Positions 9,055 to 17,530 of a DNA stretch of 64,000 nucleotides are shown here, piece after piece (within the stretch, counting starts at the first letter, position 1; the number at the start of each line of letters is the position of its first letter). The notes below the pieces were generated by a model. It was not told the origin of the DNA, ran no database searches, and saw only the letters and a program-made list of their open reading frames with translations. Both the position numbers and the translations under genes were made by a program. The DNA comes from Methyloversatilis sp. XJ19-49 (lineage in GTDB: Bacteria > Pseudomonadota > Gammaproteobacteria > Burkholderiales > Rhodocyclaceae), in NCBI RefSeq assembly GCF_024580145.1, contig NZ_JANINI010000001.1, forward strand, positions 371,429 through 435,428, in the 5' to 3' direction.

Positions 9055-9158
9055 ATAGGGGACAGACCACGTTTTCAACGCGTTTTCAACGCGCAAACAA
9101 TAGGGGACGTACCACGGATACATTTCAGTTTTCAAAATCGTGGTCTGTCCCCTATTGT
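9055..9158. repeat. ATAGGGGACAGACCACG repeats, cluster 2
   Basis: Forward copy at 9055-9071, a forward variant with GACGTACCACG at 9100-9116, and an inverted copy at 9139-9157. Between them an 11-base direct repeat GTTTTCAACGC occurs twice (9071-9092). The forward/inverted pair at 9100 and 9139 repeats the geometry of the first palindrome pair, including the shared internal TTTTCAAAATCG. Confidence 0.85.
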
Positions 9159-9536
9159 CCTAAAGCATTATTTAATCCTTCAACCAGTGGTGCAAAGGCA
9201 TTTAATGCCACAGTTCTCCTTCGGGAGATTGAAGGCTGGATTGATAGGAAAAAGCTAAGCATCTCCAAGAAAAGTGGCGCGAGGTGGGGCGTCCTTGTTC
9301 ACGGCAACAGAGTGCTTGCAGCTGTTGTTTTCAAGCGAGTCGGCCCCCAGAAACTATCTCAGCCGATATCAGACTTCAATTCTTCTATTAGCTCTTTTGA
9401 CCTGGATTCTGTTTGCGAAGATGTGTATAAAAAAATGGTTTCCTCTATAGAAACGCATTATCCTGGAAAATTTCTTGCTGTGTTATTCAAAAACCCAAGT
9501 ATGAGCAAAAATGTATTTGACAGCGCTGCTACATAA
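9159..9536 (+). pseudogene. Truncated gene fragment (C-terminal about 125 residues)
   Basis: Open protein-like sequence starting inside the repeat (KALFNPSTSGAKAFNATVLL) and ending at the stop at 9534-9536, with no credible start codon or ribosome binding site. The upstream continuation of the frame only translates repeat DNA. The segment has a mixed alpha/beta look (GARWGVLVHGNRVLAAVVF) and a low-GC composition like the cassette genes. The family is not recognised. Loss of the 5-prime half at the repeat boundary is the notable point. Confidence 0.5.
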
Positions 9537-9681
9537 GAAACCAATAGCCAACAACGAATAACTAACAGCTAATTAATGGGGCGGACGCCAATTTTTCCAA
9601 ATATTGAAACCTCGGCTCGTTCTCTGTTTGCGTAGTTTGAATACAGAACCTCGCCAAAGCCCTTTACCTTGAACGGGGTGA

Positions 9682-9740
9682 TAGGGGACAGACCACGGTT
9701 TGAATTTCTCAAGACACACGGAAATTCTCGTCTGTCCCCA
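9682..9740. repeat. ATAGGGGACAGACCACG repeat, cluster 3
   Basis: A full forward copy at 9682-9698 is followed by a partial inverted copy (GTCTGTCCCC, 9730-9739). It sits just upstream of a small membrane protein gene, in a 228-base stretch (9537-9764) otherwise free of recognisable genes. Confidence 0.8.
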
Positions 9741-9764
9741 TTTTTCGCAACTGGGATATTTCAT

Positions 9765-10061
9765 ATGAATGATGCATCTGTTGCTGGTTCGCTGCCGCTT
9801 AGAGTTTGGTTCGCCCGACACTTCATTGCAGTGTGCGCTGTTGTCTTCACAGCCGAATACTTTCAAGCGGGTCGAGAATTCCCGTCCCCTTGGTTCTTCC
9901 TCGGTCAGATTGGAGGACTCTTGATAGCTAGCATCGCAGTTGCGTGCGTTTTCACTCTTTTTTTGAATACACGAGACTTGAGATCGCTTACGCGAAGAAC
10001 TTCCTCAATTCTTTGGGTGCTGACCGTGCTGTTTGTTGTTGGTAGCGTCACATCCACCTGA
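9765..10061 (+). CDS. Small hypothetical membrane protein
   Basis: A 98-residue protein from the ATG at 9765; the open frame extends upstream only through repeat DNA. It has an N-terminal hydrophobic helix (WFARHFIAVCAVVFTAEYF), a second long hydrophobic stretch (FFLGQIGGLLIASIAVACVFTLFL), and a third at the C-terminus (ILWVLTVLFVVGSV), so probably three membrane passes. No family is recognised. It is bracketed on both sides by the palindromic repeats, which suggests that it moved, or was trapped, with them. Confidence 0.5.
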   Translation: MNDASVAGSLPLRVWFARHFIAVCAVVFTAEYFQAGREFPSPWFFLGQIGGLLIASIAVACVFTLFLNTRDLRSLTRRTSSILWVLTVLFVVGSVTST

Positions 10062-10074
10062 GAACAATGGAGTA

Positions 10075-10170
10075 ATAGGGGACAGACCATGGTTTATATT
10101 TAACAATAGGGGACAGACCACGATTTTCCGTCAACGGGGTCAGACTCCATTTATTCAGCGGGTCTGTCAC
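10075..10170. repeat. Repeat cluster 4, two 17-mers and a variant
   Basis: Forward copies at 10075-10091 (ending CATG) and 10106-10122, then a divergent relative GGGGTCAGACTCCATT (10136-10151) and a partial inverted relative GGGTCTGTCA (10159-10168). This marks the right edge of the repeat-rich island; host-like GC-rich sequence resumes right after. Confidence 0.75.
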
Positions 10171-10238
10171 TGCCACAGCTCACCCGCCACTGAACCACGA
10201 AACCCGGCCCGCTTCGCAGGACCGGGTTTCGCACAGCC

Positions 10239-11189
10239 TTACTTGCGGACGAAATCCAGCAGATCCTGATTCAGCCGATCCTTGTGCGTGTCGGTGATGC
10301 CGTGCGGCGCACCCGGATAGACGATCAGTTCGGCGTTGCGGATCAGCGCGGCCGACGCCTTGCCGGACAGGTCGATCGGCACGAGCTGGTCATCGTCGCC
10401 GTGGATCACCAGCGTGGGCACGTCGAACTTCTTCAGGTCGGCGCGGAAATCGGTGGCCGAGAACGCCGCGATCGAGTCGTAGGTGTTCTTGTGGCCTGCC
10501 TGCATGCCCTGCGCCCAGAAGGACTGGATCAGCCCCTGCGACGGCTGCGCACCCGGACGGTTGTAGCCGTAGAACGGACCCGATGCGATGTCCAGATAGA
10601 GCTGCGAGCGGTTCGCCTGCGAGCCCTTGCGGATGCCGTCGAACACTTCGATCGGCAAGCCGCCCGGGTTGTCGGCGGTCTTCAGCATCATCGGCGGCAC
10701 CGAACTGACCAGCACCGCCTTCTTCACACGGGCCGTACCGTGACGGCCGATGTAGCGCGCCACTTCGCCGCCACCGGTCGAGAAGCCGACCAGGGTAACG
10801 TCCTTCAGATCAAGCGCCTTGATGACGGCGGCCAGATCGTCGGCGTAGTGGTCCATGTCGTTGCCGTCCCACGGCTGGCTGGAGCGGCCGTGGCCGCGCC
10901 GGTCGTGGGCGACCACCCGGTAGCCCTGCGACGCGAGGAACAGCATCTGCGATTCCCAGCTGTCGGAACTGAGCGGCCAGCCGTGGCTGAAGGTGACGAC
11001 CGGGCCGTTCTTCGGTCCCCAGTCTTTGTAGTAAAGCTGCACGCCGTCGCGTGTGGTGACGTAGCTTTCGGTCTTCTTGACCACGGCAGCGGCGCGGGTC
11101 GCGGCCTTGACGGGCTCGGCGGCATGGGTCGGTGCTGCGAGGGCAGCGGCCAGCACGGTCAGTGCGAGGGCTTGGCGAATGGCTTTCAT
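10239..11189 (-). CDS. Secreted alpha/beta hydrolase, chloroperoxidase/arylesterase type
   Basis: A 316-residue protein with a clear signal peptide ([23 protein letters not shown]). The core matches cofactor-free haloperoxidases and esterases: oxyanion segment [12 protein letters not shown], nucleophile elbow GFSTGGGE, acid near HGDDDQLVP, and a C-terminal catalytic His in PGAPHGI. It lies 44 bases downstream of the ohr gene and is probably co-transcribed, which suggests a role in peroxide or peracid handling; in this family perhydrolysis is a side activity. The chosen start gives the signal peptide; the longer frame upstream is a shadow of ohr. Confidence 0.88.
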   Translation of the reverse strand: MKAIRQALALTVLAAALAAPTHAAEPVKAATRAAAVVKKTESYVTTRDGVQLYYKDWGPKNGPVVTFSHGWPLSSDSWESQMLFLASQGYRVVAHDRRGHGRSSQPWDGNDMDHYADDLAAVIKALDLKDVTLVGFSTGGGEVARYIGRHGTARVKKAVLVSSVPPMMLKTADNPGGLPIEVFDGIRKGSQANRSQLYLDIASGPFYGYNRPGAQPSQGLIQSFWAQGMQAGHKNTYDSIAAFSATDFRADLKKFDVPTLVIHGDDDQLVPIDLSGKASAALIRNAELIVYPGAPHGITDTHKDRLNQDLLDFVRK

Positions 11190-11233
11190 GATGGTTTCCT
11201 TTCTGTGTCGGGGACGATGTCGGTTCGGGAAGT

Positions 11234-11662
11234 TCAGTCGGCGATGACCAGGGTCACGTCGATGTTGCCGCGGGTGGCGTTCGAGTACGGGCACACGATG
11301 TGCGCCTTCTGGACCAGCGCTTCGACCTGTTCGCGCGGCAGGCCGGGCACGGCGATGGTCAGCTCGACCTCGATGCCGAAGCCGGTCGGGATGGCGCCGA
11401 TGCCGACGCGGCCGGTGATCTGCGTGTCGGCCGGCAGCGCGACCTTGTTCTGGCCGGCGACGAACTTCAGCGCGCCGAGGAAGCAGGCCGAATAGCCGGC
11501 GGCGAACAGTTGCTCGGGATTGGTGCCGGCACCGCCGGCGCCGCCCAGTTCGCGCGGGGTCGACAACTGCAGGTCGAGCACGCCGTCTGACGATACGGCG
11601 CGGCCTTCGCGGCCTCCGGTGGCAGTGGCCTGGGCGGTGTAGAGGACTTTTTCGATGGACAT
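11234..11662 (-). CDS. ohr: Organic hydroperoxide resistance protein (Ohr/OsmC family)
   Basis: A 142-residue thiol peroxidase that reduces organic hydroperoxides to alcohols, working as a dimer with lipoyl-dependent regeneration in studied members. Both redox-active cysteines are present: Cys60 in AAGYSACF and Cys124 in [12 protein letters not shown]. The early motif [13 protein letters not shown] is also typical. It faces an AraC-type regulator across 124 bases, whereas most ohr genes are controlled by a MarR-type OhrR; none is seen here. The downstream hydrolase is probably in the same transcript. Confidence 0.95.
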   Translation of the reverse strand: MSIEKVLYTAQATATGGREGRAVSSDGVLDLQLSTPRELGGAGGAGTNPEQLFAAGYSACFLGALKFVAGQNKVALPADTQITGRVGIGAIPTGFGIEVELTIAVPGLPREQVEALVQKAHIVCPYSNATRGNIDVTLVIAD

Positions 11663-11786
11663 GGCTGACTCCTGTGCATGGGGTGAATGAGGCAATGCCG
11701 GTTGGCAGAACGAACTTTGCGCTGGAGTTCGATACCAAACGCAACGTATAGTCCTGAAAACTTCACCTGGAGTATCGAAGCCCACC

Positions 11787-12608
11787 ATGACCGACAGACT
11801 CGAAGCCTTGCTGGCGCACTTTTCGGTCAGCGCGCGCGTGTTCAACACCGGCGCGCTGTGCGGCCTCACCGAACTGGACGCCGGTGACAGCGGCCGCATG
11901 CACCTGATCCGCGCCGGAGAAGCCGACGTGCATCATGCGGGCGGCATCGAGCGCGTGACCCGGCCCAGCCTGCTGCTGTTTCCGCGACCGCTTGCCTACC
12001 GTTTCGTCACCGACCCGACACGCGGCGCCGACTTTGCGTGCGCGCGGATGCACTTCTCCGGCGGCGCCGCCAATCCGATCGCCGCGGCGCTGCCGGATTT
12101 CACCTGCCTGGCGCTGGACGACATCCTCGGTGCGGGACCGGTGCTGGATCTGCTGTTCGACGAGGCTTCAAATCAGTACTGCGGCCGTCAGGCGGTGCTG
12201 GATCGATTGTTCGAAGTGCTGCTGGTGCAGGTGCTCAGACACCTGATGGAAGCGGGTCAGACCGGCGCGGGCATGCTGGCCGGACTGTCGCATCCGCGCC
12301 TGCGCCTTGCGCTGGTGGCAATGCACGAGAAACCGGCGCAGGACTGGTCGCTGGAGGCGCTCGCCGCGCGTGCCGGCATGTCGCGCAGCGTTTTTGCGAA
12401 TGCGTTTCGCGACACCGTGGGCTGCACGCCGGGTGCCTACCTGCAGCGCTGGCGCATCGGCCTGGCCGAGCAGGCACTGCGTCGGGGGCGAACGCTGGCG
12501 CTGATCGCCGATGAAGTCGGTTATGGAGGAGAAGCCGCGCTGTCGCGTGCCTTCAAGGCACAGACCGGGCTGTCACCGCGGCAATGGCGCGAGGCGCACA
12601 AGCGGTGA
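11787..12608 (+). CDS. AraC-family transcriptional regulator (cupin N-terminal domain)
   Basis: A 273-residue regulator divergent from ohr. The N-terminal half (residues about 10-165) fits the AraC-binding cupin type with [11 protein letters not shown] and [12 protein letters not shown]. The C-terminal 100 residues carry both helix-turn-helix units, [21 protein letters not shown] and the second around [21 protein letters not shown], ending in the usual GLSPRQWR. Position suggests that it controls ohr and the hydrolase through the shared 124-base intergenic region, perhaps sensing a small molecule or oxidant. Confidence 0.92.
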   Translation: MTDRLEALLAHFSVSARVFNTGALCGLTELDAGDSGRMHLIRAGEADVHHAGGIERVTRPSLLLFPRPLAYRFVTDPTRGADFACARMHFSGGAANPIAAALPDFTCLALDDILGAGPVLDLLFDEASNQYCGRQAVLDRLFEVLLVQVLRHLMEAGQTGAGMLAGLSHPRLRLALVAMHEKPAQDWSLEALAARAGMSRSVFANAFRDTVGCTPGAYLQRWRIGLAEQALRRGRTLALIADEVGYGGEAALSRAFKAQTGLSPRQWREAHKR

Positions 12609-12668
12609 AGAAGGGGGTGGGAGATGCGTCGGCGCATGTCCTGATGCGGCATTCGCGACGCACCAAAG

Positions 12669-12696
12669 AAAAAAGCGGGCAATGCCCGCTTTTTCT
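12669..12696. terminator. Rho-independent terminator, bidirectional
   Basis: The stem AAAAGCGGGC / GCCCGCTTTT with an AAT loop is flanked by A-rich and T-rich runs, so it can stop transcription from the AraC gene on the plus strand and from pqqA on the minus strand. Confidence 0.9.
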
Positions 12697-12712
12697 TGTC
12701 GCAACGCCGTGT

Positions 12713-12787
12713 TCAGCGGTTGGCGATGTACATCGTGATTTCAAAGCCAAAACGCAGGTCGGTCGCCTTCGGGGTTTGCCAGTTCAT
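12713..12787 (-). CDS. pqqA: PqqA, precursor peptide of pyrroloquinoline quinone (orphan copy)
   Basis: A 24-residue peptide ending FGFEITMYIANR. It has the invariant Glu (residue 16) and Tyr (residue 20) separated by three residues, which are cross-linked by PqqE to make PQQ, and the N-terminal W-x-x-P and TDLRFG elements of PqqA. A good ribosome binding site (GAGGAG) lies 7 bases upstream of the ATG. PQQ is the cofactor of methanol and other quinoprotein dehydrogenases. No pqqB-E genes follow: a terminator begins 17 bases past the stop. So this is a free-standing copy, as is known in some methylotrophs. It is too short for ordinary ORF calling. Confidence 0.9.
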   Translation of the reverse strand: MNWQTPKATDLRFGFEITMYIANR

Positions 12788-12817
12788 GTGTGTCTCCTCG
12801 ATGATTTCGCTTCGCTT

Positions 12818-12834
12818 CACAGCAACGCGCTGTG
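12818..12834. promoter_or_regulatory. Inverted repeat in the pqqA leader
   Basis: CACAGC and GCTGTG (6 bp each) are separated by 5 bases, 31 bases upstream of the pqqA start. It could be an operator half-site pair or a leader hairpin. A TATTCAAT-like element a little further upstream on the minus strand could be the -10 region. Confidence 0.4.
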
Positions 12835-12904
12835 CATGGATTGAATACTGCGCCGACCGCCGGCGCGTCACCTCGGGCCGGTCACGAAAGAAGGCTCAGG
12901 ATTT

Positions 12905-14050
12905 TCATGAGAGCAAGGCGCGGAAGTCGTCCGGCAGCACGCAGGTCTGCAGGCTGCGCTGCGTGAACAGGAAGCGCCCGTCGCACACGAAGCCCAGTTC
13001 TTCCCAGTCGACCGCATCGTTGAGCAGGCTCGCGGCCCGCGCGATGTCGAGCGCTGGCGAGCGCGCGAACAGCGCGAGCACGGCGCCGTCGTAATGCGGG
13101 CAGTCATGCAGGAAGAACGGACGCGGCTTGCGCGTCTTGCCATTGACGTAGATGCGCGCAGCGTCCGAGCGGTGATGCACCCTGCCCCAGCGCCACCAGT
13201 TGTGCTCGCCGAACGGCCGCACGCGGCGCGCGAGCAATCGGGCCTTGTGCTGTTCCAGCCAGTCGTTGCGCACATCGAAGAAGGCGCGCCGCGTGCGGCC
13301 GGTGTCGACGGTGCTTGAACAGACGAATTCCATATTGCCTTCGGGATGCACGAACACGTCGTCGGCACCAGACACGGCGCCCACGCGCACGTCGAACAGT
13401 GCCGACAGCGGCACGCCGTAGTCGCCGCGCAGGAACATGAGCTGCCCCTGTTCGCAATGAAAGCGCCGGCCGTCGTGCATGCGTCGGTCCGCGCGTCCCT
13501 TTTCGAAGCGGAACACCGCGCAGTTCGGCACATAGGCGCCGAACACCCGGGCGTCGCCGGTTTCGATGAAGTCGGTGATGCTGCCCTGCTCGAACAGCCA
13601 GGCATTCAGCCGACGGGCGGCGGTCAGCTTGGTGAATTCGCGCGGCACGATGAAGATGAGTTCGCCGCCCGGATTCAGGTGGCGCACGCACTTCTCGATG
13701 AAGAACAGGTACAGGTTGCTGCGCAGGTCGAACAGCTCACTGGCCAGCCGGGCGCGCGTCGCCGGCAGGATGTCCTGGTGCCGCACATAGGGCGGATTGC
13801 CGATGATGGTGTCGAAGCGCTCGGCGGTCGGATAGTCGAAGAAATCCATGACCTGCGCGCCGGCAGGCGCCACCGACGGATCGAGCTCGATGGCGGTGCA
13901 ATTGGGCAGGCGTGACGAGAACGCGCCGTCGCCCGCCGAAGGTTCGAGCACCCGCCCGGCGTTGCGACGCAGCGCGAGCATCTGCGCCACGACATCGTCG
14001 CGGGTGAACACCTGCCCGTACTGTTCCACCCGATGGTTGCGGTCGTCCAT
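12905..14050 (-). CDS. Solitary N6-adenine DNA methyltransferase (class I)
   Basis: A 381-residue protein using the ATG at 14050. The SAM-binding motif is VLEPSAGDGAFSSR (about residues 33-46) and the catalytic motif IV is NPPYVRHQ (about residue 85), which mark the N6-adenine methylases of the Eco57I/TaqI-like group. Motif spacing and the large C-terminal region fit a target-recognition domain. No restriction endonuclease or specificity gene adjoins it, so it is either an orphan epigenetic methylase or the remaining half of a restriction-modification pair. It is divergent from the iminopeptidase gene. Confidence 0.87.
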   Translation of the reverse strand: MDDRNHRVEQYGQVFTRDDVVAQMLALRRNAGRVLEPSAGDGAFSSRLPNCTAIELDPSVAPAGAQVMDFFDYPTAERFDTIIGNPPYVRHQDILPATRARLASELFDLRSNLYLFFIEKCVRHLNPGGELIFIVPREFTKLTAARRLNAWLFEQGSITDFIETGDARVFGAYVPNCAVFRFEKGRADRRMHDGRRFHCEQGQLMFLRGDYGVPLSALFDVRVGAVSGADDVFVHPEGNMEFVCSSTVDTGRTRRAFFDVRNDWLEQHKARLLARRVRPFGEHNWWRWGRVHHRSDAARIYVNGKTRKPRPFFLHDCPHYDGAVLALFARSPALDIARAASLLNDAVDWEELGFVCDGRFLFTQRSLQTCVLPDDFRALLS

Positions 14051-14136
14051 GGCGCGATTGTCACATGGCCGGTGTCGTGCAGGCATGCATGGGCTAACAT
14101 CGACGCCCGACCGAATCGCCCGACCACGCGCCGCCC

Positions 14137-15108
14137 ATGCTGCATCCTCCGATTGAACCGTACGACACCGGCTGGCTTGACGTCGGGCATGGCCATCGCC
14201 TGTACTACGAACAATGCGGCAATCCGGACGGCCTGCCCGCACTGTATGTACACGGCGGCCCGGGTTCGGCCTGCTCGCCGCGCCAGCGCCGCTTCTTCCA
14301 TCCGGAGCGCGACCGCGTCGTGCTGTTCGACCAGCGTGGCTGCGGCCGCAGCACACCGGGCGGCGACATCGCCCACAACCACACCGATGCACTGGTGGCC
14401 GACATCGAGGCGCTGCGCGCCCATCTGGGCATCGAACGCTGGCTGGTGTTCGGCGGCTCCTGGGGCTCGACGCTGGCTGCGGTGTGGGCGGCACGCCAGC
14501 GTGCGGCGTGCAGCGGGCTCATCCTGCGCGGTGTGTTTCTCGCCGGGCGCGCAGATCTCGACTGGTTTTTCCACGGCGCGGCGGCACTGGCCCCCGAGGC
14601 GCACGGCGCGCTGATGCAGGCGGTGCCGGCGCGCTGGCGCGACCGCATCGTCGTGTGGCTCGACCGCGCACTGTCGTCGGGCGATGCGGCGCGCGTCGAT
14701 CACGCCGTGCTGGCCTGGCGCAACTGGGAATATGCCCTCGGCAGCTGGCCGCACACCGGACTGCCTGCCGCGCCCACCGACGACGAATGGCCGGCGCTGC
14801 GCAACCGCTACCGCGTGCAGGCGCATTACCTCGCCCACCGCTGCTTTCTCGGCGAAGCGAAGGTGCTCGATGCCATCGCGCATCTGCACGGGCTGCCGGT
14901 GGCCATCGTGCATGGCAGCCACGATCTGGTGTGCCGGCCGCAGAACGCATGGCGCGCGCACCACACCGCGCACGGCAGCAAACTGGCCTGGGCGCAGGGG
15001 GCCGGACACGACCCCTTCCATCCAGCCAGCGCGGCGCTGCTGGTGTCGGCGGTCGATGCCCATGCGCGCGATGGCGACTTCGCGAACTGGCCGGGAGCAT
15101 CCGCATGA
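14137..15108 (+). CDS. pip: Proline iminopeptidase
   Basis: A 323-residue cytoplasmic alpha/beta hydrolase that removes N-terminal proline from peptides. Visible family marks: HGGPGSACSP (oxyanion region), FDQRGCGRSTPGG, the nucleophile elbow GGSWGSTLA, RGVFLAGRADLDWF, and the C-terminal AGHDPFHP carrying the catalytic histidine. The stop overlaps the start of the histidine kinase gene (ATGA), so the peptidase and the two-component genes form one transcription unit. Confidence 0.93.
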   Translation: MLHPPIEPYDTGWLDVGHGHRLYYEQCGNPDGLPALYVHGGPGSACSPRQRRFFHPERDRVVLFDQRGCGRSTPGGDIAHNHTDALVADIEALRAHLGIERWLVFGGSWGSTLAAVWAARQRAACSGLILRGVFLAGRADLDWFFHGAAALAPEAHGALMQAVPARWRDRIVVWLDRALSSGDAARVDHAVLAWRNWEYALGSWPHTGLPAAPTDDEWPALRNRYRVQAHYLAHRCFLGEAKVLDAIAHLHGLPVAIVHGSHDLVCRPQNAWRAHHTAHGSKLAWAQGAGHDPFHPASAALLVSAVDAHARDGDFANWPGASA

Positions 15109-16451
15109 GCCTGCGCCTGAAGCTCAATCTGCTGATCGCGCTGGTCATCCTGACCTTCACCAGCACGATGCTGACGCTGGAACTGATGGGCACGCGACGC
15201 GCTGTCAGCGAAGAGATCGAGGCGGCGAACCGGGTAGCCACGCAACTGCTGTCGCGCGTCACGCTGGTCTATGCCAATACCGGGTCGCCCGCCCTGGTCG
15301 ACTTCCTGCACCGGCTGGGACGCGTGCGCGCAACCGAAATCCGCCTGGTCGACGGCAGCGGCACCGAACTGTATGCGTCGCCGCCGTCGCCCTACAAGGC
15401 GGGGCGCGAAGCGCCGGACTGGTATTCGAACGCCATCCTGCCGCGCAAGCCGCGACAGGAGATCACGCTCGTGGACGATGCGAAACTGGTGGTCGAGGCC
15501 GACGCGTCGCGCGCCATTCTCGACGGCTGGGACGAAGCCGTGCATCTGCTGATCGCGGGCACGATCGCGCTGGTATTGGGCAATGCGCTGGTGTTCTGGC
15601 TGGTCGGGCGCGCGACGCGGCCGTTCAACCGCATCGTTCGCGGGCTGGAACAGATGCGCGCCGGCGACTACCACACGCGGCTCGAAGAGCTGCCCGGACG
15701 CGAGGCGGGCTCGATGGCGCAGGCGTTCAACCGCATGGCGCAGTCGATCGAAGACAACATGACGGCGCGGCAGGAAGCGCTCGAGGCGCGCAGCCATCTG
15801 GAAGAGAACCGCGAACTGACGCAATTCATCCAGAGCCGCATCGAGGAGGAGCGACGCGACATCGCGCGCGAGCTGCACGACGAAATGGGTCAGGCGGTCA
15901 CGGCAATCAAGAGCATGGGCCTGTCGATCGCACGCCGCGATGCACAGAGCGACCCGCGCAGCGCCGAGGCGGCGCAGCTCATCGTCGACACGGCCGATCA
16001 CCTGTACGACGTCATGCACAGCATCATTCCGCGCCTGCGCCCGCTGGCCCTCGACAATCTCGGGCTGGAAGACGCGCTGGACGATCTGGTCGCCGAGTGG
16101 CGGCGCCACCATCCGCACATGCTGTTCGAACTGCAGATGTCCGATCTGCCGGACGCGCCGGGCGATTCGTTCAAGCTGGCGGCCTACCGCATCGTGCAGG
16201 AAGCCGTGACCAATGCGCTGAAACACGCCAGTGCAGGGAAAATCATGATTTCGCTGCGGGGTACTGAACAGTTCCTGCATCTGACAGTCGAGGATGACGG
16301 GAGCGGGCTGACCGAAGGCTGGGCGCACAAGCGCGGACATCACGGCGTGCGCGGCATGCGCGAACGCGCGCAGGCGCTCGGCGGCGAACTGGACGTGACG
16401 GCGCGTGACGGCGGCGGCACGCAGGTCGTGGCCCGGCTGCCACTCGAATAA
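15105..16451 (+). CDS. Sensor histidine kinase, MoxY/NarX-like
   Basis: A 448-residue membrane sensor. An N-terminal helix (LLIALVILTFTSTMLTLEL) and a second around residues 145-165 enclose a short periplasmic domain that looks like the LapD/MoxY N-terminal domain (RATEIRLVDGSGTELYASP). A HAMP-like segment follows, then a HisKA_3 dimerisation domain with the phospho-acceptor in ERRDIARELHDEMGQAV, and an HATPase domain (EAVTNALKHA, VEDDGSGL). In methylotrophs MoxY/MxaY-type kinases take part in methanol dehydrogenase control; with pqqA 2.3 kb away such a role is possible but not shown. Translationally coupled to pip. Confidence 0.9.
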   Translation: MSLRLKLNLLIALVILTFTSTMLTLELMGTRRAVSEEIEAANRVATQLLSRVTLVYANTGSPALVDFLHRLGRVRATEIRLVDGSGTELYASPPSPYKAGREAPDWYSNAILPRKPRQEITLVDDAKLVVEADASRAILDGWDEAVHLLIAGTIALVLGNALVFWLVGRATRPFNRIVRGLEQMRAGDYHTRLEELPGREAGSMAQAFNRMAQSIEDNMTARQEALEARSHLEENRELTQFIQSRIEEERRDIARELHDEMGQAVTAIKSMGLSIARRDAQSDPRSAEAAQLIVDTADHLYDVMHSIIPRLRPLALDNLGLEDALDDLVAEWRRHHPHMLFELQMSDLPDAPGDSFKLAAYRIVQEAVTNALKHASAGKIMISLRGTEQFLHLTVEDDGSGLTEGWAHKRGHHGVRGMRERAQALGGELDVTARDGGGTQVVARLPLE

Positions 16452-16471
16452 GACAGGGGAGACAAAAAACG

Positions 16472-17110
16472 ATGGGCCCGATCAAGGTAATGCTGGTCGA
16501 TGACCATGCAGTGGTGCGCATGGGCTTCAAGCTGCTGCTGGCCGCGTGCGAGGACATCGAGGTGGTCGGCGAGGCGGACAGCGGCGAAACCGCCTATGTG
16601 CGCTACGCCGAACTGAAGCCGGATGTGGTGGTGATGGACCTGTCGATGCCCGGCATGGGCGGCATCGAGGCGGTGCGCCGCCTGACGGCGCGCGACAAGG
16701 GCGTCCGCATCCTGGCGCTGTCGGCGCATGAAGATACGGCGCATCCCAAGCGCGTGCTCAAGGCGGGCGCCACGGGCTATCTGTCGAAGCGCGGTGCGCC
16801 CGAAGCGCTGATCGACGCGGTGCGCACGGTGGCGTCCGGACGCATGTATCTGGACGCCGAAATCGCACAGAAGCTGGCGATGCAGGACGTGACCGGCGCA
16901 CAGAACCCGGTCGAGGCGCTGTCGGAACGCGAATTCGAAGTGTTCATCCACCTCGCGCGCGGCCAGTCGGTGAACCAGATCGCGGAAACCCTGCATCTGT
17001 CGACCTCGACCATCGGCACCCATCTGTACAACGTGAAGCAGAAGCTCGGCGCTTCCAACCAGGCCGAGCTGACACTGATCGCGCTGCGCAACGGGCTGAT
17101 CGAAGCCTGA
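16472..17110 (+). CDS. NarL/LuxR-family response regulator
   Basis: The cognate regulator of the preceding kinase, 20 bases downstream. The 212-residue protein has a receiver domain (DD near residue 10, phospho-acceptor Asp in VVVMDLSMPGMGG at about residue 54, Lys in GYLSKRGAPEAL) and a C-terminal LuxR helix-turn-helix (LSEREFEVFIHLARGQSVN then TIGTHLYNVKQKLG). It is expected to bind DNA as a dimer when phosphorylated. Targets are not evident; no matching operator could be recognised by eye. Confidence 0.93.
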   Translation: MGPIKVMLVDDHAVVRMGFKLLLAACEDIEVVGEADSGETAYVRYAELKPDVVVMDLSMPGMGGIEAVRRLTARDKGVRILALSAHEDTAHPKRVLKAGATGYLSKRGAPEALIDAVRTVASGRMYLDAEIAQKLAMQDVTGAQNPVEALSEREFEVFIHLARGQSVNQIAETLHLSTSTIGTHLYNVKQKLGASNQAELTLIALRNGLIEA

Positions 17111-17156
17111 ATCCGGCCCGCCGCGGCAACCGCACCACAACGGGGCACTCTGCCTC

Positions 17157-17183
17157 ACGGTGCAGCGTCCGCTGCACCGTTTT
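17157..17183 (+). terminator. Rho-independent terminator after the two-component operon
   Basis: An 11-bp perfect stem ACGGTGCAGCG / CGCTGCACCGT with a 2-base loop is followed by TTTT, 46 bases after the response regulator stop. Confidence 0.85.
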
Positions 17184-17530
17184 CCCGCCCGTACCGAGTG
17201 GCAATCTGCAACGTCCGAGGGTTGAGCGTCGCAGACTTCAACGCTCCAGCGGGGCGATCGTCATCCTTTGTCCGACACGTCAATCATGCGGCAGCGCACA
17301 AAACCGGCTGCACTGCGCCCTGTGACGTCGTCTCTGCCACAAAGACCGTGTTTACAGGACCCGGACGTGAGTGCCCTCGCGCACAGACACGAGGACTTGG
17401 CACGATTTACGCTTAGTGTTGTGCACCGCACCACGGTTAAAAAACCCACAAGGTTCCACCACATGTTCCGTTAGTCCATTCATCGCCGCCGGCCTTCATC
17501 CAGTGCCGGACGGCTGCAAGGAGAATCATC
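17184..17530. other. Intergenic region, promoter side of the protease gene
   Basis: About 350 bases without a convincing gene. Reading toward the protease it becomes moderately AT-richer (around 17400-17470, with GTTAAAAAACC), where the promoter should lie. A ribosome binding site AAGGAG is at 17518-17523, ahead of the ATG at 17531. Confidence 0.5.
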
